NCBI GenBank assembly: GCA_031400505.1
Contig: JANNPZ010000036.1
Span: 1 to 23,483 of the forward strand
Direction of reading: 5' to 3'
Source: JAIYDJ01 sp031400505
Lineage (GTDB): Bacteria > Pseudomonadota > Alphaproteobacteria > Rhodobacterales > Rhodobacteraceae
Length of the DNA: 23,483 nucleotides
Positions within the stretch are counted from its first letter, which is position 1. Each line of letters begins with the position of its first letter. A model generated the notes under the pieces. The model saw nothing but the letters and a program-made list of their open reading frames with translations. It had not been told where the DNA came from and searched no databases. The position numbers and the translations under genes are program-made. This document shows positions 1-7,865 of this stretch, one piece after another.

Positions 1-1367
1 GCGGCGGTGGCTTCGGGCGAAAGCGCCCCCCCACTCCGGCCCTCCCCCGTGCTTGTGGAATTGGCCGGGGGGGAGGGAGGCACGAGGCCGGGGATGTCGA
101 TCTCATCGAAACCCGTCAGGCCGGTTTCCAACGACGCAAGCGCCTTTTGCAGGGATTCGTGGATGGTGCGGCCGATGGCCATGACTTCGCCCACGGATTT
201 CATGGCGGTGGTCAGGTGGGGTTCAGAGCCGGGGAACTTTTCAAAAGCGAACCTTGGGATCTTGGTGACCACATAATCGATGGAGGGTTCGAAGGAGGCC
301 GGTGTCACTTTTGTGATATCGTTGTCCAATTCGTCGAGCGTGTAGCCGACGGCGAGTTTGGCGGCGATCTTGGCGATGGGGAAGCCCGTCGCCTTGGAGG
401 CCAGCGCCGAGGAGCGGCTGACGCGGGGGTTCATCTCGATCACCACCATGCGCCCGTCAGCGGGGTTGATCGCCCATTGCACGTTGGAGCCGCCGGTTTC
501 GACCCCGATTTCACGCAAGACGGCGATGGAGCCGTTGCGCATGATCTGGTATTCCTTGTCGGTCAGCGTGAGCGCCGGGGCGACGGTGATGCTGTCGCCG
601 GTATGCACGCCCATCGGATCGACGTTTTCGATGGCGCAGACGATGATGGCGTTGTCGGCGGTGTCGCGGACCACCTCCATCTCGAATTCCTTCCAGCCGA
701 GGAGGGATTCATCGACGAGGACCTGCGCGACCGGGCTGGCCTCTAGCCCCGAACGGACGATGGCCTCGTAGTCGTCGCGGTTGTAGGCGACGCCGCCGCC
801 TGTGCCGCCAAGCGTGAAGGCGGGGCGGATGATGGCAGGCAGGCCCACAAATTCGATGGCGGCGACCGCCTCGGCCACGCCCGCACTGATGTCGTATTTG
901 CCGTTCACTTTGGGGGCGGCGATGATGGTCGCCTTGGGGTTTTCCAGCCCGATGCGGTCCATCGCCTCGCGGAAGAGTTTGCGATCTTCTGCCATTTCTA
1001 TGGCTTCACGCTTGGCCCCGATCAGTTCTACCTTGTACTTTTCCAATATTCCGAGGTCAGCGAGCGCAAGCGCAGTGTTCAGGCCGGTCTGGCCGCCCAT
1101 TGTGGGCAACAGGGCATCGGGGCGTTCCTTTTCGATGATCAGGGCCACGACTTCGGGGGTGATCGGTTCGATATAGGTGGCATCCGCAAGGCCGGGGTCG
1201 GTCATGATGGTGGCGGGGTTCGAGTTGACGAGGATGACGCGGTAGCCTTCCTCGCGCAGCGCCTTGCAGGCCTGTGCCCCTGAATAGTCGAACTCGCAGG
1301 CCTGGCCGATGATGATGGGGCCTGCACCGATGATCATGATGGATTTGATGTCGGTTCTTTTCGGCAT
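1..1367 (-). CDS. carB: Carbamoyl-phosphate synthase large subunit (5' part, truncated by window edge)
   Basis: CarB makes carbamoyl phosphate from bicarbonate, ATP and the ammonia released by CarA, feeding arginine and pyrimidine synthesis in the cytoplasm. The start is ATG at 1367, giving MPKRTDIKSIMIIGAGPI, the usual family N-terminus. About 455 of roughly 1,100 residues are visible: the first ATP-grasp (carboxyphosphate) half, with GQACEFDYSG, the PTMGGQTGLN stretch, RPAFTLGGTGGG, and MNPRVSRSSALASKATG. The reading frame stays open to base 3. Near the window edge, after FDEIDIPG (residue about 427), comes a Pro/Ser/Gly-rich stretch (LVPPS...GEGRSGGALSPEATAA) that I do not remember in other Rhodobacteraceae CarB; it is listed separately. 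The gene lies downstream of tsaC on the same strand with a 153-bp gap. Identification is secure; the C-terminal half is not in view. Confidence 0.96.
   Translation of the reverse strand, partial: MPKRTDIKSIMIIGAGPIIIGQACEFDYSGAQACKALREEGYRVILVNSNPATIMTDPGLADATYIEPITPEVVALIIEKERPDALLPTMGGQTGLNTALALADLGILEKYKVELIGAKREAIEMAEDRKLFREAMDRIGLENPKATIIAAPKVNGKYDISAGVAEAVAAIEFVGLPAIIRPAFTLGGTGGGVAYNRDDYEAIVRSGLEASPVAQVLVDESLLGWKEFEMEVVRDTADNAIIVCAIENVDPMGVHTGDSITVAPALTLTDKEYQIMRNGSIAVLREIGVETGGSNVQWAINPADGRMVVIEMNPRVSRSSALASKATGFPIAKIAAKLAVGYTLDELDNDITKVTPASFEPSIDYVVTKIPRFAFEKFPGSEPHLTTAMKSVGEVMAIGRTIHESLQKALASLETGLTGFDEIDIPGLVPPSPPANSTSTGEGRSGGALSPEATA
3..86 (-). repeat. Probable palindromic-element insertion translated in frame within carB
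   Basis: Residues about 428-455 of CarB follow the sequence expected for the end of the carboxyphosphate domain, but the sequence turns into a low-complexity Pro/Ser/Gly-rich peptide. The DNA contains a 9-bp perfect inverted repeat: CCCTCCCCC at 40-48 and GGGGGAGGG at 69-77, with a 20-nt loop. This looks like a repetitive palindromic element that is tolerated because it keeps the frame. The left boundary may lie beyond the window. That it is absent from relatives is from memory, not from an alignment. Confidence 0.5.
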
Positions 1368-1437
1368 GGTCGGACCCCTCGCGCAAACTCGGCGGGTTAT
1401 AGCCGGGGGGGGGCGGGGTGCAAGGCTTTTCCGGTGG

Positions 1438-1502
1438 GCTCATCGCGCCCTGACGGTCGCTCTTCGCGCGGCGCGAGGAGCGACTGGCAAGGAGCAATGA
1501 GC
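1438..1502. repeat. Nested inverted repeat between tsaC and carB (REP-like or terminator hairpin)
   Basis: A 14-bp arm at 1456-1469 pairs with 1471-1484, with one G-T mismatch and a single central base. An outer pair GCTCAT/ATGAGC (1438-1443 and 1497-1502) encloses it. The element lies just after the tsaC stop and before carB on the minus strand. No T-run follows it, so it is either a processing or attenuation hairpin or a REP-like element rather than a standard intrinsic terminator. Confidence 0.45.
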
Positions 1503-1520
1503 GGCGGGTTCACCGGGAGT

Positions 1521-2477
1521 TCACCGGGGGGCGGCGGCGCGCGTGAGGCGGTCGTTGATGGCGCGGCCGAGGTCGTGGTCGGGGATCGGGGCGACGGCGA
1601 TGCGGCCTTGGGGTCCTGCGAGGGTGTCGGCGGCGCGCAGGGTTGCAAAGAGATTGGCTGCGGCTTCGGTGAGGTCGCCTGAAAGCGACAGGGTCAAGTG
1701 CCCCGCGATGGCGCCAAAACCGATGAGGATTTCGTTTGCGCGGGCTTTGGCAGCATTAAGCCGGAGGGGCGCATCCGGCGCATAATGCGAGGCGAGTTGA
1801 CCAGGGGCGATCTGTGCGGTTGTCGCGATGTCTGCATGGTCAAGGGCTGCGGTGGGGCGGGCGACAGGGCCGATCAGGGGTTCGATCTGCTCGACCGGCA
1901 GGCCACCGGGACGCAGCAGTATCGGCGGATCAAGCGCCAGAATTGTGGATTCAAGGCCGACGGTGCATGGTCCCGCGTCGAGGATTGCCGCGATCCGGCC
2001 CGAGAGGCCGGCGGCGACATGCGCGGCGGCGGTGGGGGAAATCTTGCCCGAAGGGTTGGCCGAAGGGGCGGCGAGCGGGATGTTGGCTGCCACAAGCAAC
2101 GCGCGGGCAACCGGGTGCGCGGGAATGCGGATCGCGACGGTTTGCAGGCCGGCGGTGGCAAGGGGGGAAAGCGTGCCGGGGTTCAGCGGCAGCACGAGCG
2201 TAAGCGGGCCGGGCCAGAAACGGTCGGCCAGCAGGCGTGCTGCGGGCGAGAAACGGGCATAGATCTGCGCCGAGGCGAGGTCGGGCACGTGGATGATCAG
2301 CGGATTGAAGTGCGGCCGGTTCTTGGCGGCAAAGATGCGCGCCACCGCGATGTCGCTGCGCGCGTCACCACCCAAGCCATAGACGGTTTCCGTCGGAAAT
2401 GCGACGATCTGGCCATCGCGCAGCAACATGGCGGCGCGCGCGAGGCCGTCTGGCGTGGGCATGAGGTCTTCGGTCAT
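1521..2477 (-). CDS. tsaC: L-threonylcarbamoyladenylate synthase (long Sua5 form)
   Basis: This enzyme forms threonylcarbamoyl-AMP from threonine, bicarbonate and ATP, the first step of the t6A37 tRNA modification. The 318-residue product starts MTEDLMPTPD. It shows the YrdC-domain signature PTETVYGLGGDA, the substrate-binding KNRPHFNPLIIHV (K52, R54), the GPLTLVLP strand and the PSANPSGKISPT loop. The linker and C-terminal Sua5 domain follow, with APGQLASHYAPDAPLRL, so this is the two-domain Sua5 form rather than short TsaC. An alternative ATG lies five codons in. It is read towards carB and diverges from the acyl-CoA dehydrogenase gene. The family assignment is secure; the exact start is less so. 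Confidence 0.93.
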   Translation of the reverse strand: MTEDLMPTPDGLARAAMLLRDGQIVAFPTETVYGLGGDARSDIAVARIFAAKNRPHFNPLIIHVPDLASAQIYARFSPAARLLADRFWPGPLTLVLPLNPGTLSPLATAGLQTVAIRIPAHPVARALLVAANIPLAAPSANPSGKISPTAAAHVAAGLSGRIAAILDAGPCTVGLESTILALDPPILLRPGGLPVEQIEPLIGPVARPTAALDHADIATTAQIAPGQLASHYAPDAPLRLNAAKARANEILIGFGAIAGHLTLSLSGDLTEAAANLFATLRAADTLAGPQGRIAVAPIPDHDLGRAINDRLTRAAAPR

Positions 2478-2498
2478 GATTTTGACGCAGCGTTGGGG

Positions 2499-2526
2499 TT
2501 GAGGATCCAGCCGGTTGGGCTAGGCT
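2499..2526 (+). promoter_or_regulatory. Possible sigma-70-type promoter for the acyl-CoA dehydrogenase gene
   Basis: TTGAGG (2499-2504) and TAGGCT (2521-2526) are separated by 16 bp in the 128-bp divergent gap between tsaC and the acyl-CoA dehydrogenase gene. The match to consensus is modest and no activator site was seen. Confidence 0.22.
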
Positions 2527-2605
2527 GCGCTGCTAGCAGGGTGGGACAAATTTGCCAAGTCGCCGCTCTTTGTCGCCATCAGGCCGGATTTTGAAGGAGG
2601 TCGCC

Positions 2606-4291
2606 ATGCCCTATACCGCCCCGTTGCCCGAGTTTCGGTTCCTGCTGGACCATGTCGTGGGCTTTGGCCAGGTCGCAGCGACCGACCGCTTTGCCGATGC
2701 GTCGCAGGACACTGTCGAGGCCATTCTGGTCGAAGCGGGGCGGTTGAGCACCGAGGTCCTGGCCCCCTTGCAGCGGTCGGGCGACAAGACCCCTGCACGG
2801 TTGGAAAACGGAGTGGTTCGGACCTCGCCGGGTTTTGCCGACGGGTACCGTGCGATCGTTGATGGCGGCTGGGTCGGGATTTCGGCCGATCCGGCGCAGG
2901 GTGGATTGGGTTTGCCGATCAGTTTGGCGAGTTGCGTGAACGACATGATGGCCTCGGCCTGTTTGGCGCTGCAGTTGAACCCGCTGATGACCCAAGGGCA
3001 GATCGAGGCGCTGGAGCATCATGCGTCGGACGCCATCAAGGCGGTATATTTGCCGAAGCTGATCAGTGGCGCGTGGTGTGGAACGATGAACCTGACCGAG
3101 CCGCAGGCTGGATCTGACGTCGGCGCATTGCGCACACGGGCCGAGCCGAATGGCGACGGCAGCTATGCAGTGACCGGGCAGAAGATCTACATCACTTGGG
3201 CGGACAATGATTTTTCCGCGAATGTCTGCCATCTGGTGTTGGCGCGATTGCCCGATGGCGGGGCCGGGACCCGGGGGATTTCCCTGTTCATGGTGCCAAA
3301 GTTCATTCCTGATGCGGACGGAAATCTGGGTGCGCGCAACACGTTGCAGGTCGTCAGTCTGGAGCACAAGCTGGGGCTGCATGGCTCGCCTACCGCCGTG
3401 ATGCAGTATGACGGGGCGACGGGCTGGCTGGTGGGCGAGCCGCACAAGGGTATGGCCGCGATGTTCACCATGATGAACAATGCGCGGTTGGGCGTGGGGG
3501 TGCAGGGCGTCGGCGTGGCCGAAGCGGCGACGCAGGCGGCGGTGGCCTATGCGCTGGACCGCAAGCAGGGCAAGACGCCGCTTGGGGCCACGGCAATTTT
3601 CGACCATGCCGACGTGCGCCGGATGTTGGGGGTGATGCGGGCCGAGACGTTTGCGGCGCGCGCGATTGCATTGTCCTGTGCCGTGGCGATCGATATGGGG
3701 CGGGCGACTGGCGATGGTGCGTGGCAGGCGCGGGCCGCATTCCTGACGCCGATTGCCAAGGCCTATGGCACTGACGTCGGGTGCGAGGTGGCGCAGATCG
3801 GCATTCAGGTGCATGGCGGCATGGGCTTTATCGAGGAAACCGGCGCTGCGCAGTACGCCCGCGATGTGCGGGTGACGGCAATCTATGAAGGCACCAACGG
3901 CATTCAGGCGATGGATCTGGTGGGGCGCAAGATGATGGATGGCGGGGCGGCCGCATTTGCGCTGCTTGACGAGGTGGCAAAGGCCGCAGGGCCAGCGGAC
4001 CTTTTGGCGGATCTGGCGGCGGCAGAGCAGGCATTGCGCGCGGCGACGCAGCAGGTGTTGGCACAAGAGATGAACGACCGCTTTGCAGGCGCTGTGCCCT
4101 ATCTGCGCTCGTTTGCCCGGGTTCTGGGGGCGCATTTCCATCTGATGGCTGCGGCAGCCGACCCTGCCCGCGAGGCGCTGGCACGGATTTATGTCAAGCG
4201 GTTGCTGCCCGAACACGCCGCTTTGCTGGCGCAGGTGAACGAAGGTGCTGCGGGGCTTTATGCGCTGGATGCACTGATGTTGTCGGCGTGA
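2606..4291 (+). CDS. Acyl-CoA dehydrogenase, DmdC-like long form
   Basis: A FAD-dependent enzyme that inserts the alpha,beta double bond into an acyl-CoA. The start is ATG 2606, preceded by a strong AAGGAGG (2594-2600); this gives 561 residues. An N-terminal extension (MPYTAPLPEFRFLLDHV) precedes the core. FAD/substrate motifs are MNLTEPQAGSDVGALR (161-176) and TGQKIYITW (190-198). The C-terminal half has QVHGGMGFIEET (401-412) and the catalytic-base motif YEGTNGIQ, with E428. The extended length and N-terminus resemble DmdC, the 3-methylmercaptopropionyl-CoA dehydrogenase of marine Rhodobacteraceae, and its many paralogues. No dmdB or dmdD lies alongside, so the substrate is open. Its stop overlaps the next gene (GTGA), indicating translational coupling. 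Confidence 0.9.
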   Translation: MPYTAPLPEFRFLLDHVVGFGQVAATDRFADASQDTVEAILVEAGRLSTEVLAPLQRSGDKTPARLENGVVRTSPGFADGYRAIVDGGWVGISADPAQGGLGLPISLASCVNDMMASACLALQLNPLMTQGQIEALEHHASDAIKAVYLPKLISGAWCGTMNLTEPQAGSDVGALRTRAEPNGDGSYAVTGQKIYITWADNDFSANVCHLVLARLPDGGAGTRGISLFMVPKFIPDADGNLGARNTLQVVSLEHKLGLHGSPTAVMQYDGATGWLVGEPHKGMAAMFTMMNNARLGVGVQGVGVAEAATQAAVAYALDRKQGKTPLGATAIFDHADVRRMLGVMRAETFAARAIALSCAVAIDMGRATGDGAWQARAAFLTPIAKAYGTDVGCEVAQIGIQVHGGMGFIEETGAAQYARDVRVTAIYEGTNGIQAMDLVGRKMMDGGAAAFALLDEVAKAAGPADLLADLAAAEQALRAATQQVLAQEMNDRFAGAVPYLRSFARVLGAHFHLMAAAADPAREALARIYVKRLLPEHAALLAQVNEGAAGLYALDALMLSA

Positions 4292-5307
4292 TCCATTTCC
4301 CGTGCGAAGACGCCCCGCCCGAAGGGAAGGCGGTGGAAGTGGTGGACGGGATCTGGTGGTTCCGCCTGCCGCTGCCGATGGCGTTGGACCATGTCAATTG
4401 CTATGCGCTGGATGACGGTGACGGCTGGACGCTGATCGACACCGGGTTTGACAGCAAGCGCAGCCGCCGCCTGTGGCAGGCCCTGCTGGACGGGCCTTTG
4501 GCCCATCGGCCGGTGCGGCGGGTTCTGGTCACGCATTATCACCCTGACCACATCGGCCTTGCGGGGTGGTTTGTGGGGCAGGGGGCTGAACTTGTCACCA
4601 CCCGCACCAGTTGGCTTTATGCACGTATGCTGACCCTTGACGAACAGGCAAGGCCGTCGGCGGAGGCGCAGCTTTTCGAACAGCGCGCCGGTGTGACCGT
4701 CGAGATGAGGGCCGCAAGGGCGCAAGAGCGGCCCTTCAACTTTTGCAATGTGGTGACCCGGTTGCCGCTGGGCTTTACCCGGCTGGTCGAGGGCGATGTG
4801 TTTTACGCAGGCGGGCGGCGCTGGCGCGTGCGGCTCGGGCATGGCCACGCGCCCGATCACATCACGCTGTGGAGCGAGGATGACGCGGTGGTGATCGGCG
4901 GCGATCAGTTGCTGCCCGGCATTTCGGCCAATATCGGTGTGTACCCGTCAGAACCCGGAGCCGATCCGCTGGGCGACTGGCTGGACAGCACGCGCGGCTT
5001 TGCCGGTCAGGCGCGCGATGACCAACTTATTCTGCCCGGCCACAAGTTGCCCTTCACCGGGCTGCCGTTCCGGCTGGTGCAGATGGCGGAAAACCACGAG
5101 GGCGCGCTGGCGCGATTGCTGGACCATCTGGCGACACCGAAACGGGGGGCAGACTGCTTTGTGCCGCTGTTCAAGCGAGAGGTGGGGGGGGCGGAATTCG
5201 GCATGGCCCTGGTCGAGGCCGTGGCGCACTTGAATTACCTGCACCGGCGCGGGGCGGTGGTGCGCGAATTGGACGACGGCGGGGCCTGGCTTTGGCGCAG
5301 AACTTAG
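4288..5307 (+). CDS. MBL-fold metallo-hydrolase, coupled to the acyl-CoA dehydrogenase
   Basis: A 339-residue metallo-beta-lactamase-fold protein. The GTG start overlaps the preceding TGA by four bases. The metal site looks complete: THYHPDHIG (H83, H85, D87, H88), H187 in GHGHAPDH, D206 in IGGDQLLPG and H252 in LPGHKLPF. The second domain ends in a helical region (FVPLFKREVGGAEFGMALVEAVAHLNYL) of the kind seen in Rhodobacteraceae MBL proteins that sit beside acyl-CoA genes. A thioester or lactone hydrolase role fits the coupling to an acyl-CoA dehydrogenase, but that is inference from position. No signal peptide is seen, so it is probably cytoplasmic. Confidence 0.88.
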   Translation: MIHFPCEDAPPEGKAVEVVDGIWWFRLPLPMALDHVNCYALDDGDGWTLIDTGFDSKRSRRLWQALLDGPLAHRPVRRVLVTHYHPDHIGLAGWFVGQGAELVTTRTSWLYARMLTLDEQARPSAEAQLFEQRAGVTVEMRAARAQERPFNFCNVVTRLPLGFTRLVEGDVFYAGGRRWRVRLGHGHAPDHITLWSEDDAVVIGGDQLLPGISANIGVYPSEPGADPLGDWLDSTRGFAGQARDDQLILPGHKLPFTGLPFRLVQMAENHEGALARLLDHLATPKRGADCFVPLFKREVGGAEFGMALVEAVAHLNYLHRRGAVVRELDDGGAWLWRRT

Positions 5308-5389
5308 CGCGCTGCGGCGGTTTCTGGCCGCGTGACAGGGTGCCGCGAATCGGATAAGTCCACTGCAACACAGCTTAAAGGATTGGGTC

Positions 5390-5524
5390 ATGGCCGACAA
5401 AGACCACGATGGCATGGATGTTCACGCTCAGGAAAAGACCTTCGACGGCTTTATCGGGTTTACGGTAAAGGCAGTCATCGTCATTCTTGTGCTGGTCGTG
5501 TTCATGGCGCTGGCCAACGCCTGA
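5390..5524 (+). CDS. aa3-type cytochrome c oxidase subunit IV (44 aa)
   Basis: A very short gene encoding MADKDHDGMD... through to ...FMALANA. It has a charged N-terminus with a DHDGMD/HAQEKTF pattern and one membrane helix (about residues 25-43, VKAVIVILVLVVFMALANA). This closely matches the organisation of Paracoccus denitrificans aa3 oxidase subunit IV (GEMDIRHQQATFAGF... LALANS), as I recall it. Subunit IV is a small accessory subunit bound to the inner-membrane oxidase and is dispensable for catalysis in Paracoccus. The start codon is ATG 5390, with a poor Shine-Dalgarno (AAAGGAT, 5378-5384). Its TGA overlaps the ATG of the lipoprotein gene (TGATG). Confidence 0.87.
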   Translation: MADKDHDGMDVHAQEKTFDGFIGFTVKAVIVILVLVVFMALANA

Positions 5525-6168
5525 TGCCGCAAAATACGATGCGCAGATGGCGAGGCGCTGTGGTGCTGCTGTCTGGTTTGGCTCTTTCGGGCTGCGGCGC
5601 AGACAACGAGTACGCGACCGACGCAGCCGTTGCGCAGGCGCGCTATGTTGCCGAAGGACCGACCGCTATCACCCTGTTCACGGTGCTGAGCACGCGCAAC
5701 GGGTCGGGGGCGCACAGCGGGCTGATGATCAACGGCAGCGAACGGGTGATGTTCGATCCGGCGGGCACCTGGCATCATCCCGCGTTGCCCGAACGCCACG
5801 ATGTGCATTACGGCGTGTCCGACAAGATGATCGCGTTTTACATCGACTACCACGCCCGCGAAACCTTCAACGTGCTTGAACAGACGGTCGTTGTCACGCC
5901 GCAGCAGGCCGAAATCGCCATCGCGCAGGCCCGCGCCTATGGGGCTGTGCCAAAGGCGCAGTGTTCGCGGTCGGTATCGACCATCCTTGCCGAAGTGCCG
6001 GGTTTCGAAGGCTTTGACACCACGTGGTCGCCCAAAAAACTGTCGGCGGATTTCGCCGCGCTGTCGGGCGTGTCTTCGCGGCTGGTCACCGATGACGACG
6101 CGGACAACAATCACGGCGTCTTGTTGGTGCAGGCATCCGAGGTTGCACAAGCCACTGTCGGAAATTAG
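5524..6168 (+). CDS. Conserved lipoprotein, possibly a permuted papain-like fold
   Basis: A 214-residue product starting at ATG 5524, which overlaps the stop of the cytochrome oxidase subunit IV gene. The signal peptide RRWRGAVVLLSGLALSGC ends in a lipobox (LSGC, lipidated C24), so a membrane-anchored periplasmic lipoprotein is expected. The mature part contains AHSGLMINGSERVMFDPAGTWHH (H64) and later KAQCSRSVSTIL (C147). The order His, then Cys recalls circularly permuted NlpC/P60 or Lnb/DUF4105-type papain-fold hydrolases, in which the His motif precedes the Cys. I am not certain of that family. The gene is not a known oxidase assembly factor, although translational coupling to subunit IV is striking. 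It ends 3' to 3' against azlD with a four-base overlap. Confidence 0.8.
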   Translation: MPQNTMRRWRGAVVLLSGLALSGCGADNEYATDAAVAQARYVAEGPTAITLFTVLSTRNGSGAHSGLMINGSERVMFDPAGTWHHPALPERHDVHYGVSDKMIAFYIDYHARETFNVLEQTVVVTPQQAEIAIAQARAYGAVPKAQCSRSVSTILAEVPGFEGFDTTWSPKKLSADFAALSGVSSRLVTDDDADNNHGVLLVQASEVAQATVGN

Positions 6169-6494
6169 CCCAGTAGCGACTGCACGACAAACAGCGTCAC
6201 CGCGCCGCATGCGACGCCGAGCAGCATCGATCGGCTGGCAACGCCAGCAATCAAGGTCGCAACCGCGGCGGTCAGGCGGGCTGGGTCTGGCACACCACCC
6301 GTGGCCGCCGGCCAAAAAACGGCCGGAGCCACCAACCCCGGCAGCACCGCCACTGCCGTATAGCGCAACATGCGACGCAGCCAGCCAGGCAGCGGCATGG
6401 CCCCCAGAAGACCAAGAAACGAGAACCGGATCAGATAGGTTCCGGCCGCCAACGCCGGGATCACTGTCCACAGCACGGATTTCTCGATGCTCAT
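6165..6494 (-). CDS. azlD: AzlD-type branched-chain amino acid transport subunit
   Basis: A 109-residue, very hydrophobic protein with about four membrane segments. It carries the AzlD landmarks TYLIRFSFLG near the N-terminus and PLPGWLRRMLRYTAVAVLPGLVAPAVF, the RxLxYxxxAVLPAL-type motif of PF05437. AzlD is the small partner of AzlC, and together they export branched-chain amino acids or analogues through the inner membrane. Its ATG overlaps the azlC stop (ATGA), so the two are read as one unit. Confidence 0.9.
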   Translation of the reverse strand: MSIEKSVLWTVIPALAAGTYLIRFSFLGLLGAMPLPGWLRRMLRYTAVAVLPGLVAPAVFWPAATGGVPDPARLTAAVATLIAGVASRSMLLGVACGAVTLFVVQSLLG

Positions 6495-7201
6495 CCGGGT
6501 GCCTTTGCGGTCAGGGTTTCGACCAGCACAGCCGCCGCCATCGCCAGCCCCGCCGCCACCAGCAACCCCGTGCCGTAGGGCAGCCAGATCAGCCCAAGCG
6601 TGCCCAGAACCGAAATCACGGCAGCAACAACGTCAGCAAAGGTCCGCAGCATCGGCGCCACCAAGGCCAGAAAAGCAATCGGCAACGCGAAATCAAGCGC
6701 ATAGTCCGGCGGGATCGCCCGCCCCATCTCTGCCCCCGCGACATTGGCCAGAAACCACATTGCCATCACCGGCATCACCGCCCCCAAAAAATACGCGGTC
6801 TTTTCGGCCACCGTCATCTCGGGGCGGCGGGCATATTCGGCCATCGACATGGCAAAGCTTTGATCGACCAGAAAATAGGCGATGACCGCACGGGTTCCCA
6901 GCGGCGCGGCGCCCAGATGCGGGGTTAGCGCAACTGAATACATCAAGAGCCGCAGATTGACCGCCATTGCTGTCGCAAGGATTGCCCAGATCGGCGCTTG
7001 TTCCTGCATCATCTGCAGCGCGGCAAACTGCGCGGCCCCGGCAAACACCGTCATGGAAAATGCCACGACTTCGCCGGTGTTCAGACCGGCTTCGACGCCA
7101 AGAACCCCGAACAGCATCCCGAACGGCAGGATGACCAGAAAGAACGGCAGGCTGTGGCGCGCGCCGCGCAGGAAGGCTGACTTGCGGTTCTGATCGGTCA
7201 T
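6491..7201 (-). CDS. azlC: AzlC family branched-chain amino acid permease
   Basis: A 236-residue inner-membrane protein starting MTDQNRKSAFLRGARHSLPF at ATG 7201. The AzlC signature is clear: LPFGMLFGVLGVEAGL, then SMTVFAGAAQFAALQMM, NLRLLMYSVALTPHL and YFLVDQSFAMSMAEY. Several hydrophobic helices follow to the C-terminus. It exports branched-chain amino acids with AzlD (overlap of four bases). The gene diverges from mobA across a 94-bp gap. The open frame continues far upstream antisense to mobA-mobB, but the family N-terminus and the start of similarity fix the ATG at 7201. Confidence 0.92.
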   Translation of the reverse strand: MTDQNRKSAFLRGARHSLPFFLVILPFGMLFGVLGVEAGLNTGEVVAFSMTVFAGAAQFAALQMMQEQAPIWAILATAMAVNLRLLMYSVALTPHLGAAPLGTRAVIAYFLVDQSFAMSMAEYARRPEMTVAEKTAYFLGAVMPVMAMWFLANVAGAEMGRAIPPDYALDFALPIAFLALVAPMLRTFADVVAAVISVLGTLGLIWLPYGTGLLVAAGLAMAAAVLVETLTAKAPG

Positions 7202-7295
7202 TGCGGCCTTGCGGCGGCCTTTGGGCTGCCTGTGTGCTTGTCCGGGGATGATGAAGGGCTTAGGCCTTTGCGAAGGCAATGGGAAGGGGCGTGCG

Positions 7296-7865
7296 GTGCG
7301 GATTTTCGGGGTGATCCTCGCAGGTGGGCAAGGGGTGCGGATGGGTGGCGTTGACAAGGCCACGATCCTCCTTGGGGGGCAAAGCCTGATTGCGCGGGTG
7401 GCCGCGCGGCTGGAGCCGCAGGTCGAGCGGTTGGCGGTATCGGGGCGGCAAGCCCATCTGGGGTTGCCGGTGCTGACGGATGCGGTGGCCGTCGGTCCGC
7501 TTTCGGGGGTGCTGGCGGGGGTGCGCTGGGCTGCGGGGATGGGGGCGGATGCGGTTGTGACCGTGCCGGTCGACGGGCCGTTTGTGCCGGGCGATCTGGT
7601 GCCGCGGCTTTGGCTTGCTGGCGATGGCGGCGTTGCGATTGCACAAAGTGGCGGGCGGGCGCATCCGACCTTTGCGTTGTGGCCGGTGGGGGTGGCGGAT
7701 GCTCTGGAGGTGTTTCTGGGCTCGGGCGTCAAGGCGCGGGTGCTGGATTTCGCAGCTTTGCAAGGGGCGGTGATGGCAGAGTTTTCCGAAGACGGCAGTT
7801 TTGCCAACCTCAACACACCCGACGATCTGGCGCGGGCCGAGCAAGCAATCGGGGTGCAGCAGTGA
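7296..7865 (+). CDS. mobA: Molybdenum cofactor guanylyltransferase
   Basis: MobA transfers GMP from GTP to molybdopterin-Mo, giving MGD for DMSO-reductase-family enzymes. GTG at 7296 is chosen because GGAAGGGG lies about seven bases before it and MRIFGVILAGGQG is the family N-terminus. The 189-residue product shows the nucleotide-binding LAGGQGVRMGGVDK (G10, G11, R15, D20, K21), the metal-site region VTVPVDGPFVPGDL, AHPTFALWPV and the closing FANLNTPDDL. Its TGA overlaps the GTG start of mobB by four bases. It is cytoplasmic and is the first gene of a four-gene overlapping operon. Confidence 0.94.
   Translation: MRIFGVILAGGQGVRMGGVDKATILLGGQSLIARVAARLEPQVERLAVSGRQAHLGLPVLTDAVAVGPLSGVLAGVRWAAGMGADAVVTVPVDGPFVPGDLVPRLWLAGDGGVAIAQSGGRAHPTFALWPVGVADALEVFLGSGVKARVLDFAALQGAVMAEFSEDGSFANLNTPDDLARAEQAIGVQQ

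Noticed and set aside
147..746. Long plus-strand frame with Gly/Asp/His-rich translation
   Set aside because: It is the complement of carB, and the composition is a by-product of GC-rich coding.
2579..4216. Long open frame (about 545 codons) on the minus strand
   Set aside because: It is antisense to the acyl-CoA dehydrogenase gene, whose family motifs, ribosome-binding site and codon pattern are clear. The antisense peptide is His/Arg/Gln-rich with no family features.
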